Positions 9,113 through 20,586 of a DNA stretch of 40,833 nt are shown piece after piece. The translations under genes were made by a program, and so were the position numbers. Numbering within the stretch: position 1 is the first letter of the stretch; every line of letters starts with the position of its first letter. The DNA lies in the NCBI GenBank assembly GCA_016795245.1, contig JAEUIA010000067.1:1-40833 (forward strand). Direction: 5' to 3'. This DNA is from Planctomycetota bacterium (lineage in GTDB: Bacteria; Planctomycetota; UBA1135; GCA-002686595). The notes under the pieces are model-generated. The model worked only from the letters and a program-made list of their open reading frames with translations. It had not been told where the DNA came from and made no database searches.

Positions 9113-10051
9113 GTGCGCGTCGTATTCATGGGCTCGCCGCCCTTCGCCGGGCCGGTCTTCGACGCGCTGCTCGCGAGTCCATCGCATTCGGTCGTGGGCC
9201 TCGTGACGCGCCCCGACAAACCGCGCGGCCGCGGCATGCGCATCGTCGAATCCGAACTCGTCGCCCGAGCGCGCACGCGCGAAGTCGCCCTGCTGCAGCC
9301 CGAACGCGCGCGCGGACCGGAGTTCATCGCCGCACTGCGCGCCTTGAAACCCGACGTCATCATCGTCGCGAGTTTCGGCGAGATCTTGAAGGCAGACGTG
9401 CTCGAATTGCCGGCATTCGGCTGTCTCAACGTGCACGCGTCGCTCTTGCCGCGTCACCGCGGCGCGTCCCCCATCCAAGCCGCGATCCAGGCCGGCGACA
9501 TCGAGACCGGAGTCTCCGTGCAGCGCATGGTGCTCGCGCTCGACGAAGGCGACGTCGTGATCGAACTGCGCACCCAGATCGGCGAGCACGAGAACGGCGG
9601 CGAGTTGCTGGAGCGACTGGCACTTCTCGGCGGTGAGGCAGCCGTGCGCGCGCTCGACCAGCTCGCCGCAGGTACGGCGCACTTCACCCCTCAAGACCAC
9701 ACCCGCGCCACCTACGCCAAGAAGATCAAGAAGGAAGACGGCGTGATCGACTGGTCGCACAGCGCCGTCGACCTCGATCGCCGCGTGCGCGCCTTCACGC
9801 CTTGGCCCGGTGCGCGCGCGACCACGAGCAGCGGCGAGATCGTCCTGCTCGACGTGCGCGTCCACGGCGACACACCCGACCGCGCGGCACCCGGAACGAT
9901 CCTCGCGACGCGCCCGACACTGCTCGTCGCCTGCGGCGCGGGCGCTCTGGAACTCCACGCGCTGAAACCCGCCGGCAAAGGCCGCATGGACGCACAAGCC
10001 TGGCTCAACGGCGCGCGCCTCGACGTCGGCGCGAACATCGGAGGTGCCTGA
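9113..10051 (+). CDS. fmt: Methionyl-tRNA formyltransferase
   Basis: Fmt formylates Met-tRNA(fMet) with 10-formyltetrahydrofolate for translation initiation. The 312-residue length is standard. The N-terminal Rossmann domain starts VVFMGSPPFA, and the signature around residues 104-120, LNVHASLLPRHRGASPIQ, holds the catalytic Asn and His of the formyltransferase fold. LALDEGDV near 142 carries the catalytic Asp. The C-terminal OB-like domain runs from about 205, with RRVRAFTPWPGA, the conserved tRNA-contacting region. The start is GTG, placed so the protein begins directly with the first beta strand. Its TGA shares a base with the ATG of rsmB (TGATG), and the fmt-rsmB (fmt-sun) pair is a widely conserved translation and rRNA-modification unit. 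Confidence 0.96.
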   Translation: MRVVFMGSPPFAGPVFDALLASPSHSVVGLVTRPDKPRGRGMRIVESELVARARTREVALLQPERARGPEFIAALRALKPDVIIVASFGEILKADVLELPAFGCLNVHASLLPRHRGASPIQAAIQAGDIETGVSVQRMVLALDEGDVVIELRTQIGEHENGGELLERLALLGGEAAVRALDQLAAGTAHFTPQDHTRATYAKKIKKEDGVIDWSHSAVDLDRRVRAFTPWPGARATTSSGEIVLLDVRVHGDTPDRAAPGTILATRPTLLVACGAGALELHALKPAGKGRMDAQAWLNGARLDVGANIGGA

Positions 10052-11373
10052 TGGCGCGTTTCGCCGCACTCGAACTCCTGCGCGCGCGCCACCACGTCTC
10101 CTTGCGCGCCGTCGACCGCGCAGCGCGCGAACACAACCTCGACGACCGCAACCGCGCGCTCCTCCGGCGCCTGATCGGCACCGAAGTGCGCCGACGCGGG
10201 ACCTTGCGCGCACTCACCAAGACTTTCGCGCGCGGCAAACCGTCGCAAGGCGTACAGGACTGCCTCGCGCTCGGTTTCATCCAGGCCTTCTTCCTGGACA
10301 CGATCCCCGACCACGCCGCCGTCGGCGAGACCGTGCGCGCCGCCACCGAATTCGTCGGGCCCAAGAAAGCGAACTACGTCAACGCCATCCTGCGCGCCGC
10401 GATCCGCGCGCGCGTCATGGGCCGCTCGGGCGATCCGCGGCGCGACGTTCCGCTGCGCGATCTGCACCTCGAAATCCCTGTCTTCAACGACCCGGCCCAA
10501 CATCCCCTTCTCTGGGCGGAAGACGCCTTGTCGATGCCGGTGGCGCTGATGAAGCGCTGGTACAAGCGTTACGGAACCGAGCAGGCGAACGCGTTGGCGC
10601 TGGCCGCACTCGAAGAACCGGACCTCTCGGTTCGCGTCGTGCAAGGCACGCGCGAGACGACCGAAGCCGCCTTCGACGGCCACATCACGTTCCGGCGCTC
10701 AGCACACGAGCGCGTCCTGGTCGCTCCGATGAACGCCGCGCGAGAAATCGTGCGTTCGGACCTGTTCACCTCTGGATCGCTCACCGTCCAGGGCGAGAGC
10801 GCTGTGCGCGCAGCAGAACTCGTCGACGCAAGAGCCGGAGAACGCGTACTCGACGTCTGCGCCGCACCCGGCGGAAAGACCGCCATCCTGGCCGCGACCG
10901 GTGCGCAGGTCATCGCTTGCGACGACGACGAAAAGCGCTGTGCGCGACTCAACGAGACTCTGCAGCGACTCAACGTCGCAGCCGCAGTCGAGGTGCGCGT
11001 CCACGATGCGACTCTAGGCTTCGGCGAAGAACGTTTCGACGCCGTGCTCGTCGATGCACCCTGCAGCAACACCGGCGTTCTCGCGGCGCGTCCGGGCGCA
11101 CGCTGGCGCTTCTCGACCGAATCACAGCGCACGCTCGGCGAGTTGCAGCTGAAACTGCTCACCGCTTCCGCCGCTGCGACGGCTCCAGGCGGGAGACTCG
11201 TCTACTCGACCTGCAGCATCGAGCCGGAAGAGAATCAGCGCCGCGTCCGCGCGTTCCTCGCGCAGGACTCCGCGTTCACACTCGAGCACGAAATCGAATC
11301 CTTGCCGGCGCCGCACGGCGGCAACGGTCCGGTCGACGGCGGCTACGCGGCGCGCTTGAGACGCAATACATGA
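10051..11373 (+). CDS. rsmB: 16S rRNA (cytosine-967-C5)-methyltransferase
   Basis: RsmB transfers a methyl group from S-adenosylmethionine to C967 of 16S rRNA. In 440 residues it has an N-terminal NusB-like RNA-binding domain (about 1-140), a linker domain, and a C-terminal class I methyltransferase domain. DVCAAPGGKT near residue 268 binds SAM. DAPCSNTG near 335 and YSTCSIEPEEN near 386 carry the two cysteines used by RNA m5C methyltransferases. The ATG follows a GGAGG site and overlaps the fmt stop. Its own stop overlaps the next start (ATGA). The m5C family has several rRNA paralogues; the NusB-like domain and the fmt neighbour point to RsmB. Confidence 0.94.
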   Translation: MARFAALELLRARHHVSLRAVDRAAREHNLDDRNRALLRRLIGTEVRRRGTLRALTKTFARGKPSQGVQDCLALGFIQAFFLDTIPDHAAVGETVRAATEFVGPKKANYVNAILRAAIRARVMGRSGDPRRDVPLRDLHLEIPVFNDPAQHPLLWAEDALSMPVALMKRWYKRYGTEQANALALAALEEPDLSVRVVQGTRETTEAAFDGHITFRRSAHERVLVAPMNAAREIVRSDLFTSGSLTVQGESAVRAAELVDARAGERVLDVCAAPGGKTAILAATGAQVIACDDDEKRCARLNETLQRLNVAAAVEVRVHDATLGFGEERFDAVLVDAPCSNTGVLAARPGARWRFSTESQRTLGELQLKLLTASAAATAPGGRLVYSTCSIEPEENQRRVRAFLAQDSAFTLEHEIESLPAPHGGNGPVDGGYAARLRRNT

Positions 11374-12182
11374 GCGACTCGCCCACCCGCGCGCGTTGCG
11401 CACTCGTCACCGGCGCCTCATCCGGCATCGGCGCCGCCACCGCGCGCCTCCTGGCCGAGAACGGCTACCGCGTCGCGATCCTCGCGCGCCGTGCAGACCG
11501 ACTCACACAACTCGCAGCCGAACTCGCCGGCGGACCCGCGCGCGGCCACTTGATCCTCACCTGCGACCTCCGCGATCCGGACGCCATCGCAACGGCTTTC
11601 GAGCGACTCGCACGCGAATTCGGCGCGCTCGATCTGCTCGTCAACAACGCCGGCATGGGCTACCGCGCGCGCGTCGACGAGATCGAACCTGAACTCTTGA
11701 AGCGCGTCTTCGAGACGAACGTCCTCGGTCTGCTGCTCGCCTGTCGCGGCGCCCTGCCGTCCTTGCGCCGCAGCTCGCGGCCCGTCGTCGTCAACATCGC
11801 GAGCGTCGTCGGTCGCCGCGGAATCCCTGGGCAATCGGCCTACGCCGCCAGCAAGGCCGCTGTCGTTTCGATCGGCGAGTCGCTGCGCGTCGAATGGGCC
11901 CACCTCGGCATCGCCGTGTGCACGCTCAATCCCGGACTCACCGCCACCGGGTTCTTCGAAGCGCAGCCCAATCCGTCGCGCCTGCCGGATCCGGACTTCG
12001 CGCAGAGCACCGGCGCCGATCACGTCGCACGACACGTGCTCGCACTGGACCGCTCCCCGCGCCCCGAAGTTTCATTGCGCACGAAGTGGCGCCTGCTCGC
12101 GGTCCTGTCCGTGCTCGCCCCGCGCCTCGCGGATCGCCTGCTCGTCGGGCGGCTGGGCTGGAAGAGCCCCACCACCCACTGA
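11370..12182 (+). CDS. Short-chain dehydrogenase/reductase (SDR family)
   Basis: This is a 270-residue NAD(P)-dependent oxidoreductase of the classical SDR fold. Visible landmarks are the cofactor-binding TGASSGIG (14-21), NNAG near 92-95, the catalytic Ser in NIASVVG near 146, and YAASK with Tyr about 158 and Lys about 162. Arg residues after the second beta strand (ARRADRL) suggest NADP(H) preference. The C-terminal 40 residues (from about 230) are hydrophobic, ending in LADRLLVGRLGWK, so membrane association is possible. Its ATG overlaps the rsmB stop. The substrate cannot be told from the sequence. It ends immediately against the convergent MshEN gene, with no intergenic base. Confidence 0.88.
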   Translation: MSDSPTRARCALVTGASSGIGAATARLLAENGYRVAILARRADRLTQLAAELAGGPARGHLILTCDLRDPDAIATAFERLAREFGALDLLVNNAGMGYRARVDEIEPELLKRVFETNVLGLLLACRGALPSLRRSSRPVVVNIASVVGRRGIPGQSAYAASKAAVVSIGESLRVEWAHLGIAVCTLNPGLTATGFFEAQPNPSRLPDPDFAQSTGADHVARHVLALDRSPRPEVSLRTKWRLLAVLSVLAPRLADRLLVGRLGWKSPTTH

Positions 12183-12827
12183 TCACTCGAGGCCCGGATC
12201 CGGCGCGAGCGGTTTCAGATCGAGCAACACAGCGGCGTCCGCTTGATCGAAGATCGAACCCCATTCGTTCGCACGCTCTTGGGCTTCCGCCGGCGGCAGG
12301 GTCGGCAGCACGCTGGCGATCTCCGTGTGCAGGCTGCGCTCGATCCAGCGTCGATTCGTCTGCACGGTACCGACCACCGGCAGAATCGTCAGATCCGATT
12401 CCGCCGCCAGCAGCGCCAGGACTTCAGCCTCGACCATCCCGGGCATGGCCACCGTCAACAACTGACCGTAGCGCCCGAGCGGCACGAGTCCGTGTTCGAT
12501 CAAGAACGCAGTGTTGAGCCCGTTGCGCGCGGCCGGATCGGGCTCGTACATCTCCACCGTCAGGAACGCGAGGTTGTAGAGCTCGCATACGACGCGCGAC
12601 AACTCCCAATCGCTGACCAGGCTGGCGTTGACCACGGCTTCCGCGAACGGAACCTGGCCCCGGCTGCTCAAGCGCAGCGCTTCGCGCAACGCTTGCGGTT
12701 CGCACATGCCGCGCTCGGAGAGGACTTCCGAGAGTCGCGCGTATTCTAGACGTTGGTTGTTCTTCACGAGGCAGGGCCGGACGTCGGGGGCACGGACGCG
12801 AAAACGCAGATCCGCGTGATACTCCAT
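12183..12827 (-). CDS. Stand-alone MshEN / GspE N-terminal domain protein
   Basis: The 214-residue protein resembles only the N-terminal regulatory domain of type II secretion and type IV pilus ATPases (GspE, PilB, MshE). The pattern runs from EYARLSEVLSERGMCEPQALREAL (near residue 25), through a VPFAEAVVNASLVSDWELSRVVCELYN-like second helical unit, to a PAARNGLNTAFLIEHGLVPLGR stretch. Some MshEN domains bind cyclic di-GMP. There is no Walker A motif and no ATPase domain. The start at 12827 is the first ATG of a plausible length; a GTG about 60 bases further in is an alternative, and the upstream in-frame sequence runs into an inverted repeat. It may be a regulatory or adaptor protein; function is inferred from the domain alone. 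It overlaps nothing but is zero bases from the SDR gene. Confidence 0.7.
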   Translation of the reverse strand: MEYHADLRFRVRAPDVRPCLVKNNQRLEYARLSEVLSERGMCEPQALREALRLSSRGQVPFAEAVVNASLVSDWELSRVVCELYNLAFLTVEMYEPDPAARNGLNTAFLIEHGLVPLGRYGQLLTVAMPGMVEAEVLALLAAESDLTILPVVGTVQTNRRWIERSLHTEIASVLPTLPPAEAQERANEWGSIFDQADAAVLLDLKPLAPDPGLE

Positions 12828-12880
12828 CGACCGCCTGGTCCCTGAACCTGAAGGACAAGGAAAGAACTTCTCGGATACGG

Positions 12881-12986
12881 GAGTACGGATCCAGGGCAAC
12901 TCTTCCCCGATTCACCAGCGTGGAACCGCGCGCCGGCGCACGATTCCACGCTGGTGAATCGGGGAAGAGTTGCTCTGGATCCGTAC

Positions 12987-12988
<2 letters not shown>
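12881..12988. repeat. Long inverted repeat, copy A (REPIN/MITE-like)
   Basis: Two 45-base arms (12881-12925 and 12944-12988) are reverse complements with one mismatch (position 12895, G against the expected A). They are separated by an 18-base loop that contains its own palindrome, GCGCCGGCGC. Arms begin GAGTACGG at both outer ends, and the right outer end lies within the gyrB stop codon. No T-run follows on the minus strand, so it is not a standard intrinsic terminator for gyrB. The outer 36 bases match copy B at 28414-28518. Confidence 0.93.
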
Positions 12989-15891
<2,903 letters not shown>

Positions 15892-15895
<4 letters not shown>

Positions 15896-17034
15896 GCGTC
15901 TACCGTGATCGGCATCACGATGTAGATGTAGTTCTCGCCCAACGTGAACTTGCCCGGGCTGGTCTTCTCGTTGAACTCCAACTTCACGATGCCCGACTCG
16001 CAGCTCTTGAGGCCTTCGAGCACGAAATCCGGGTTGAACGCGATCTCGGCCGAGGCGTTCTTGAACGCGACGTCCATGCGCGCATGTGCTTCACCACGGC
16101 CGACGGACTGACCGAACAACTCCAGGTTGTCGGGCGTCAGACGCATCCGCACCGCACGTGCTTCCGTTCCGGTCACGTTGGCGACCAGGCGCAGCTTGCG
16201 CGTCAACATCTCCGCGTCGGCTTCGACGTAGTTGCTCGATTCCTTCGGGATCACCGCCGCGTAGCGCGGGAATTCGCCGTCGATCAGGCGCGCGAAGATC
16301 TCGGCGTTCTTCGTCTTCAACCCGACCTGGTTCTCGCCGAAGTGCAACTGCACCTGCTCGAGCGGATCGCCGATGACCCGGCAGAAAAGCTGCATCCCCT
16401 TCGTGGGCACGATCGCCGGCCGCGTGCGGTCCACCGGGCGCGACTGGCACTCGACGCTCGAGTACGCGAGACGCCGGCCATCCGTCGCGACGAGCTTCAA
16501 CATCCCGTCTTCGACCTCGGCCAGCACTCCGTGCATCGCGTACCGCCCGGCCTCGCGCGCAGCCGCGAACGCCGTGCGATTCACGAGCCGCGTGAAATTC
16601 CCGCCCTGGATCGAGAGCGTGGGCGTATCGCCGAAGCTGGAGATCACCGGGAACTCATCGGGGTCCACCGTGACGAGTTCGCACTTGTCCTCGCCGCTCT
16701 GGATGACGCAGTTCTGGTCGTGAGTCGTCAGCGTGACCTCCGATCCCGACAGATCGCGCACGAAGTCGAGCGTGACGCGTGAAGGCACCACAGCGATGCC
16801 GGGCTCCTCGACGCGCACGACGGGCTCCTTGAGGTCGCCCTCGCCGCGGCCGTGCGAGACCGGAATGCGGTAGCGCACCGAACACTCCAGGTCGGTGCCG
16901 AGGATCTCGATGGCATCGACCGTCGCGACCAGGCACAGGTTCTCGAGAACAGGCTTGGTGCTCTTCGACGGGATGACGTTGTTCACGACGGCGAGACCTT
17001 CGCGCAGTTTCTCGCGATCGCAGATGACCTTCAT
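15892..17034 (-). CDS. dnaN: DNA polymerase III beta subunit (sliding clamp)
   Basis: DnaN forms the dimeric ring that holds DNA polymerase III on DNA. The 380-residue length and three repeated clamp domains are normal. The protein begins MKVICDREKLREGL and ends with the expected EFNEKTSPGKFTL and YIVMPITV strands; the IVMPI segment is the family's C-terminal signature next to the partner-binding cleft. The ATG is preceded by GGAG at about nine bases on the minus strand. Its leader overlaps the candidate origin, and the transcript begins within or beside a C/A-rich (minus-strand) tract. Stop overlaps the dciA start. Confidence 0.97.
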
Positions 17035-17048
17035 GATCCGAAGCTCCA

Positions 17049-17117
17049 GTTGTGGTGTTCGTGGTGTTGGGGAGGTGGTGTGTTGTGCACACCGGCGCGG
17101 TGCGTGTGTGTGGTGTT
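17049..17117 (+). repeat. Strand-asymmetric G/T tract with GTGGTGTT repeats
   Basis: In 17049-17087, 37 of 39 plus-strand bases are G or T; the exceptions are C17060 and A17073. The octamer GTGGTGTT occurs at 17052-17059, 17061-17068 and 17110-17117. The tract sits just upstream of dnaN inside the candidate origin. It could bind a protein or single strand during opening, or simply be the untranslated leader of dnaN. Confidence 0.75.
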
Positions 17118-17327
17118 CCTATAGAGATCTATCTTGTTCTTCATCGTCATAGAGGCCGGCGATTTTGTGGAGAACCACTCCGCCTCCGACACGCAAGTCG
17201 GCCCGCTGGTGCGAGTTGCATCCAGCTGTACCTGTGTGAACGATCGCCGATCCCACGTGGACAACCCGTCACTCGACGCGGTCTTCCCCACACTCATCCC
17301 CAAGGTTCGGCGGTGTGCCGCGAGGGG

Positions 17328-17387
17328 TGTGGAAAGGTGGGTGGTTGTCCACAGGTGGAGGTGCGGTTGTGCAGGTAGTTCTCCACG
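17328..17387. promoter_or_regulatory. Cluster of three DnaA-box-like sites
   Basis: TGTGGAAAG (17328-17336), TTGTCCACA (17345-17353) and TTCTCCACG (17379-17387) lie within 60 bases. The central one is the form of the DnaA box expected in GC-rich genomes; the outer two carry one or two changes and the first is in the opposite orientation. Confidence 0.6.
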
Positions 17388-17457
17388 CGGTTCGGCAGGA
17401 TTCTTGAACAGGGATCGCACTGGAATTGCCGGGGTTCTGGAGGCGCGGGAAAGGCTG

Positions 17458-17490
17458 AAAAACAAGGGCTTTTGGACGATCCAAAAGCCC
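17458..17490 (-). terminator. Intrinsic terminator downstream of dnaA
   Basis: GGGCTTTTGG (17466-17475) pairs perfectly with CCAAAAGCCC (17481-17490) around a five-base loop. On the minus strand the stem is followed by TTGTTTTT (17458-17465). It begins about 90 bases after the dnaA stop and points away from dnaA, so it would stop dnaA transcription before the origin boxes. Confidence 0.75.
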
Positions 17491-17548
17491 GCCAAGGGTA
17501 TGCGATCCGTGCCGCGGAAGCAAAGGCGGAACGGGGCGGTTCCGACTC

Positions 17549-17580
17549 AAAAAAGGGCCCCCAGCGGGCGGGCGTGGGGG
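17549..17580 (-). terminator. Possible terminator abutting the dnaA stop
   Basis: On the minus strand CCCCCA (17580-17575) can pair with TGGGGG (17563-17558), followed by CCC and six T residues (17554-17549). The stem is short and the loop is GC-rich. It lies directly after the dnaA stop codon and would act in tandem with the stronger hairpin at 17458-17490. Confidence 0.5.
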
Positions 17581-19104
17581 TCAGATCGACGGACCCTGGA
17601 GTTGGCCCAAAAAGCCCGTGACCATCTCGTGGACATCGGGGTCGGACTCCATCACTTCACCGACTTTCTCGACGGCGTAAAGGACGGTGGAGTGGTCGCG
17701 GCCGCCGAAAAACCCGCCGATTTCCTCGAGCGAGTGGCGCGTGATCTGGCGCGCGATGTACATCGAGATCTGGCGCGGAAAGGCGACGGCGTTCGTGCGC
17801 TTGCGCGACTGGAGCTCGGAGAGCTTGACGCCGAATCGTTCGGTCACGACGGTGACGATGTCGTCCAGCGAGGGCGCCCCGCGGCGTACGGCGAACAAGT
17901 CGCGCAGGACGTCGCGCGCGAGTTCAGCGGTGATGTTGGCGCCGGTGAGGTTCGAATAGCCGATGAGCTTGGTGACGGCGCCCTCGAGCTCGCGGATGTT
18001 GCTGTCGATGCGTTCGGCCAGGAGGCGAGCGACTTCGTCGGGGATTTCGCGACCCTTCTCGCGGCTCTTGCGCTTGAGAATCGCCATGCGCGTCTCGTAG
18101 CAGGGCGGTTCGATCTCGGTGACGAGACCCCAGCGGAAGCGCGACACGAGGCGCTCTTGGAGGGTGGGGATTTCCTTGGGCGGCGAATCGCTGGAGAGGA
18201 CGATCTGCTTGCCGGCCTGGTAGAGCGTGTTGAACGTGTGGAAGAACTCTTCCTGCGTGCGCTCCTTGTTGGCGAGCACGTGGATGTCGTCCACGACGAG
18301 CACGTCGACGTTGCGGTACTTGTTGCGGAACTTCTGCAGGTCGCCGTTTTCCAGCGCGCTGATGAAGTGATTCACGAACGTTTCGCACGAGAGGTACAGG
18401 ATGCGCGTCTTGGGATTGCGCTGTAGGAGCGCGAAACACAAGGACTGCAAGAGGTGCGTCTTGCCGAGACCGACCGAGCCGTGCAGGAAGAACGGGTTGT
18501 ACGCGTGTCCGGGTTGTTCGGCTGCGCCGACGGCGGCGGCGTGCGCGAAGCGGTTGCACGGGCCGACGACGAAGTTGTCGAAGGTGTACTTGGGGTTGAG
18601 GCCGACGTCGCTGACGAGCGCAGGGTCGTGAGCTGCGTTGCCGTTCGATGCCGTGCGCGGGTCGGGGCGCGCGGTCTGGGCCGGCTGGTTCTGCGCATCG
18701 GAAGGCGACGGGGTCGCGACCGGGTTGAAGAGCACGAGCTCGGAATTGACCACGAACTCGAGCGCGCGCGATGAGCCGAGGACTTCGACGATCGCTTCCT
18801 CGATGACGCGTGTGTAGTAGCTCTGGATCCACTCGCGCGTGAACTGGTTTTGGACCGCGAGCCGCACGCGCGCCTCGTCGACGTGGTCGAGTGTGGCGCG
18901 CCGGAACCAGGTCGCGAACTGCTCGGGCGCGACGCGGGCGCGCACGGCGTTCTGCACGAGGCGCCACACTTCGGTGTTGGAAGCGCCGGGCGCTGCGCGT
19001 GTCGCGGCGAGCGGGCGCGGGGCCCCTGTCGCCTCCGAGGGTCGCGCATCGGCGGCAGCCGACGGGCGAGAGCTGGTCGCAGGGACGGGCTCGATTTCGT
19101 GCAT
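17581..19104 (-). CDS. dnaA: Chromosomal replication initiator protein DnaA
   Basis: DnaA binds DnaA boxes, opens oriC and recruits the helicase. From this start it has 507 residues: a 42-residue Ala/Pro-rich leader, domain I (TEVWRLVQ onward, about 43-120), a long Pro/Asn linker (domain II), the AAA+ domain and the DNA-binding domain IV. Walker A is GSVGLGKTH near 208, where most DnaAs have GGVGLGKTH, and Walker B is VVDDIH near 268. Domain IV contains [12 protein letters not shown] and GGRDHSTV, the box-recognition signature. The ATG at 19104 is preferred because the 82 codons between it and an upstream GTG (19350) read as Arg-rich, non-conserved sequence. Neither start has a clear ribosome-binding site. 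Two terminators follow. Confidence 0.95.
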   Translation of the reverse strand: MHEIEPVPATSSRPSAAADARPSEATGAPRPLAATRAAPGASNTEVWRLVQNAVRARVAPEQFATWFRRATLDHVDEARVRLAVQNQFTREWIQSYYTRVIEEAIVEVLGSSRALEFVVNSELVLFNPVATPSPSDAQNQPAQTARPDPRTASNGNAAHDPALVSDVGLNPKYTFDNFVVGPCNRFAHAAAVGAAEQPGHAYNPFFLHGSVGLGKTHLLQSLCFALLQRNPKTRILYLSCETFVNHFISALENGDLQKFRNKYRNVDVLVVDDIHVLANKERTQEEFFHTFNTLYQAGKQIVLSSDSPPKEIPTLQERLVSRFRWGLVTEIEPPCYETRMAILKRKSREKGREIPDEVARLLAERIDSNIRELEGAVTKLIGYSNLTGANITAELARDVLRDLFAVRRGAPSLDDIVTVVTERFGVKLSELQSRKRTNAVAFPRQISMYIARQITRHSLEEIGGFFGGRDHSTVLYAVEKVGEVMESDPDVHEMVTGFLGQLQGPSI

Positions 19105-19416
19105 CGCGGCTGGTTGGGAGGGCAAGGCGTAGTGGGTCTGTGGGGGGGAGCTGCGGGAAGAGGCGCGCGTCGGGGGCGCCGTCGGCTCGGTTGTCGCGAA
19201 CGGGGCGTGAACGCGAAACGCGGGGCGGAGTTGCGTCAGGTGACGAAGAGCGGTCGAGCCGGATGCGACGTCGGTGACTCGCGCTGCGCGGCGGTCTGCG
19301 CGCAAGAGTCGGTGGCGTCGATCGGGCGGCCATTCGACCCACGATCTCACCGCGGGTCAATGCTGCAACTCACATCTCTTCACGCGTTGTTCGCAAACGC
19401 GCACGCACAGCGCAGG
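19105..19416. other. 312-bp gap upstream of dnaA
   Basis: This gap lies between the cysteine desulfurase stop and the chosen dnaA start. It stays open in the dnaA frame back to a GTG at 19350, so part of it may be coding if dnaA starts earlier. I see no convincing promoter, hairpin or repeat in it. Two DnaA-box-like 9-mers lie just beyond, inside the desulfurase 3' end (ATGTCCACA and TGTGGATAT, about 19447-19467). Confidence 0.5.
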
Positions 19417-20586
19417 TTAGCGCAGCGAGAGAAATGTTCTCCGCAACATGTCCACAGCGGTGTGGATATCTTCCGCGGTCGTCGACCAGCCGAACGAGAT
19501 GCGCAGCGCTGAGCGCGCGCGTTCGGGTGCGAGGCCGAGTGCGAGCAAGACGTGCGAAGCTTCGAGCGATCCGCTCGCGCAGGCGGAGCCGGCGCTGACC
19601 TCGAGGCCTTCGAGGTCGAGGCGTGCGACGAGCATGCGGCCGTCGAGGCTCGCGCCGCCGATCTCGGGGAGCCCCAGGTTCAGGGTATTGGGCAGGCGCT
19701 CGGGGTTGTCGAGCGGCGGGCCATGGAGCGTGATTCCCTGCACGACCGTCTGAAGTTGAACCCAAAATGACCTGCTCAAGTCTCGCCAGCGTTCGGCGGC
19801 GGCGTGCGTTTCGTGCACGGCCAGTTCGACCGCCAAAGCACCGGCAACGATCGCCGGGACGTTCTCGGTGCCGGGTCGCAGTCCGTTCTCTTGTCCGCCG
19901 CCTTGGAAGGGTGCGGTGAGTGGGACCCCCTGCCGGTGGTAGAGGAGTCCGACACCCAGCGGACCGCCGAGTTTGTGCACGGAGAACGCGGCGAGGTCGA
20001 TGCGATCGGCTTCGAGGCGCACGGGGATGCGGCCGAGGGCCTGGACTGCGTCGGTGTGAAAGATCGGTGCCTTGGGCCCGAGGTCCTGGAGCCGTCTGCC
20101 GACCCTCGCGAGCGGCATGACGCTGCCGATTTCGTTGTTGGCGGCTTGGATCGAGACCACGGCGATGGGTGCCGAGTTCACGGATTGTGCGAGCTGGTCG
20201 ATGTCGATGCGACCCATGGCGTCCACCGGGAGGCGCACGACCGGGCGGCCCTCCTTTTCCAGGGTAGCGGCGGCGCCGAGCACGGCGGAATGTTCGATAG
20301 CGCTGGTGACGAGGCCCGCCTGGGGTCCGGCGGCGCGGACAGCGCCCAGGATCCCCGTCTGCAGGGCCTCGGTCCCGCCGGCGGTGAAAACGATCTCGTC
20401 CTCGTGGACCGCGAGGGCCGCGGCGACGCGTTCGCGCGCGTCGTCGAGCGCCGATCGAGCTTCGCGGCCCGAGCGATGGACGCTGGATGGATTCCCACGC
20501 GCCCGGTCCAGCCACTCCAGATACAGCTCGCGCACGGCGGGACGCAGGGGTGTCGTCGCGTTGTGGTCGAGGTAGACGCGTTTCAC
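19417..20586 (-). CDS. Cysteine desulfurase (NifS/IscS-type, PLP-dependent)
   Basis: The enzyme takes sulfur from L-cysteine as a persulfide for Fe-S clusters, thiolated tRNA or other acceptors. The 389-residue protein begins YLDHNATTPLRP, the family's N-terminus. It has the PLP lysine in SVHKLGGP near residue 205 and the catalytic cysteine in SAGSACASG near 335, typical of group I desulfurases. The start is GTG, overlapping the bshA stop as GTGA, so translation is likely coupled to bshA. No iscU, iscR or tRNA thiolation gene lies nearby. Its place at the end of the bacillithiol operon suggests a role in thiol or sulfur homeostasis, though housekeeping Fe-S assembly is equally possible. Confidence 0.92.
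   Translation of the reverse strand: MKRVYLDHNATTPLRPAVRELYLEWLDRARGNPSSVHRSGREARSALDDARERVAAALAVHEDEIVFTAGGTEALQTGILGAVRAAGPQAGLVTSAIEHSAVLGAAATLEKEGRPVVRLPVDAMGRIDIDQLAQSVNSAPIAVVSIQAANNEIGSVMPLARVGRRLQDLGPKAPIFHTDAVQALGRIPVRLEADRIDLAAFSVHKLGGPLGVGLLYHRQGVPLTAPFQGGGQENGLRPGTENVPAIVAGALAVELAVHETHAAAERWRDLSRSFWVQLQTVVQGITLHGPPLDNPERLPNTLNLGLPEIGGASLDGRMLVARLDLEGLEVSAGSACASGSLEASHVLLALGLAPERARSALRISFGWSTTAEDIHTAVDMLRRTFLSLR

Larger units (their letters stand above)
17035..17580. other. oriC: Candidate chromosomal origin (oriC) in the dnaA-dnaN gap
   Basis: The 546-bp gap is the largest in the window and lies between dnaA and dnaN. It holds 9-mers resembling the DnaA box: TTGTCCACA (17345-17353, a good GC-rich form), TGTGGAGAA (17166-17174), CGTGGACAA (17256-17264), TTGTGCACA (17083-17091), TTCTCCACG (17379-17387) and TGTGGAAAG (17328-17336). 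The least GC-rich patch, about 39% GC, is 17118-17155 and could be the unwinding element. A G/T tract lies next to it. The dnaA terminators occupy the far end. Location and boxes support oriC; function is inferred. Confidence 0.7.

Noticed and set aside
8738..10213. 491-codon minus-strand frame opposite trxA and fmt
   Set aside because: It is opposite two certain genes and has no recognisable domain.
17251..17266. CCCACGTGGACA in the origin as a second parS
   Set aside because: Only the CACGTG core matches; flanks are not symmetric. It is better read as a DnaA-box-like site.
19447..19467. ATGTCCACA and TGTGGATAT as extra DnaA boxes
   Set aside because: They lie inside conserved desulfurase coding sequence; not counted as origin evidence without relatives to compare.
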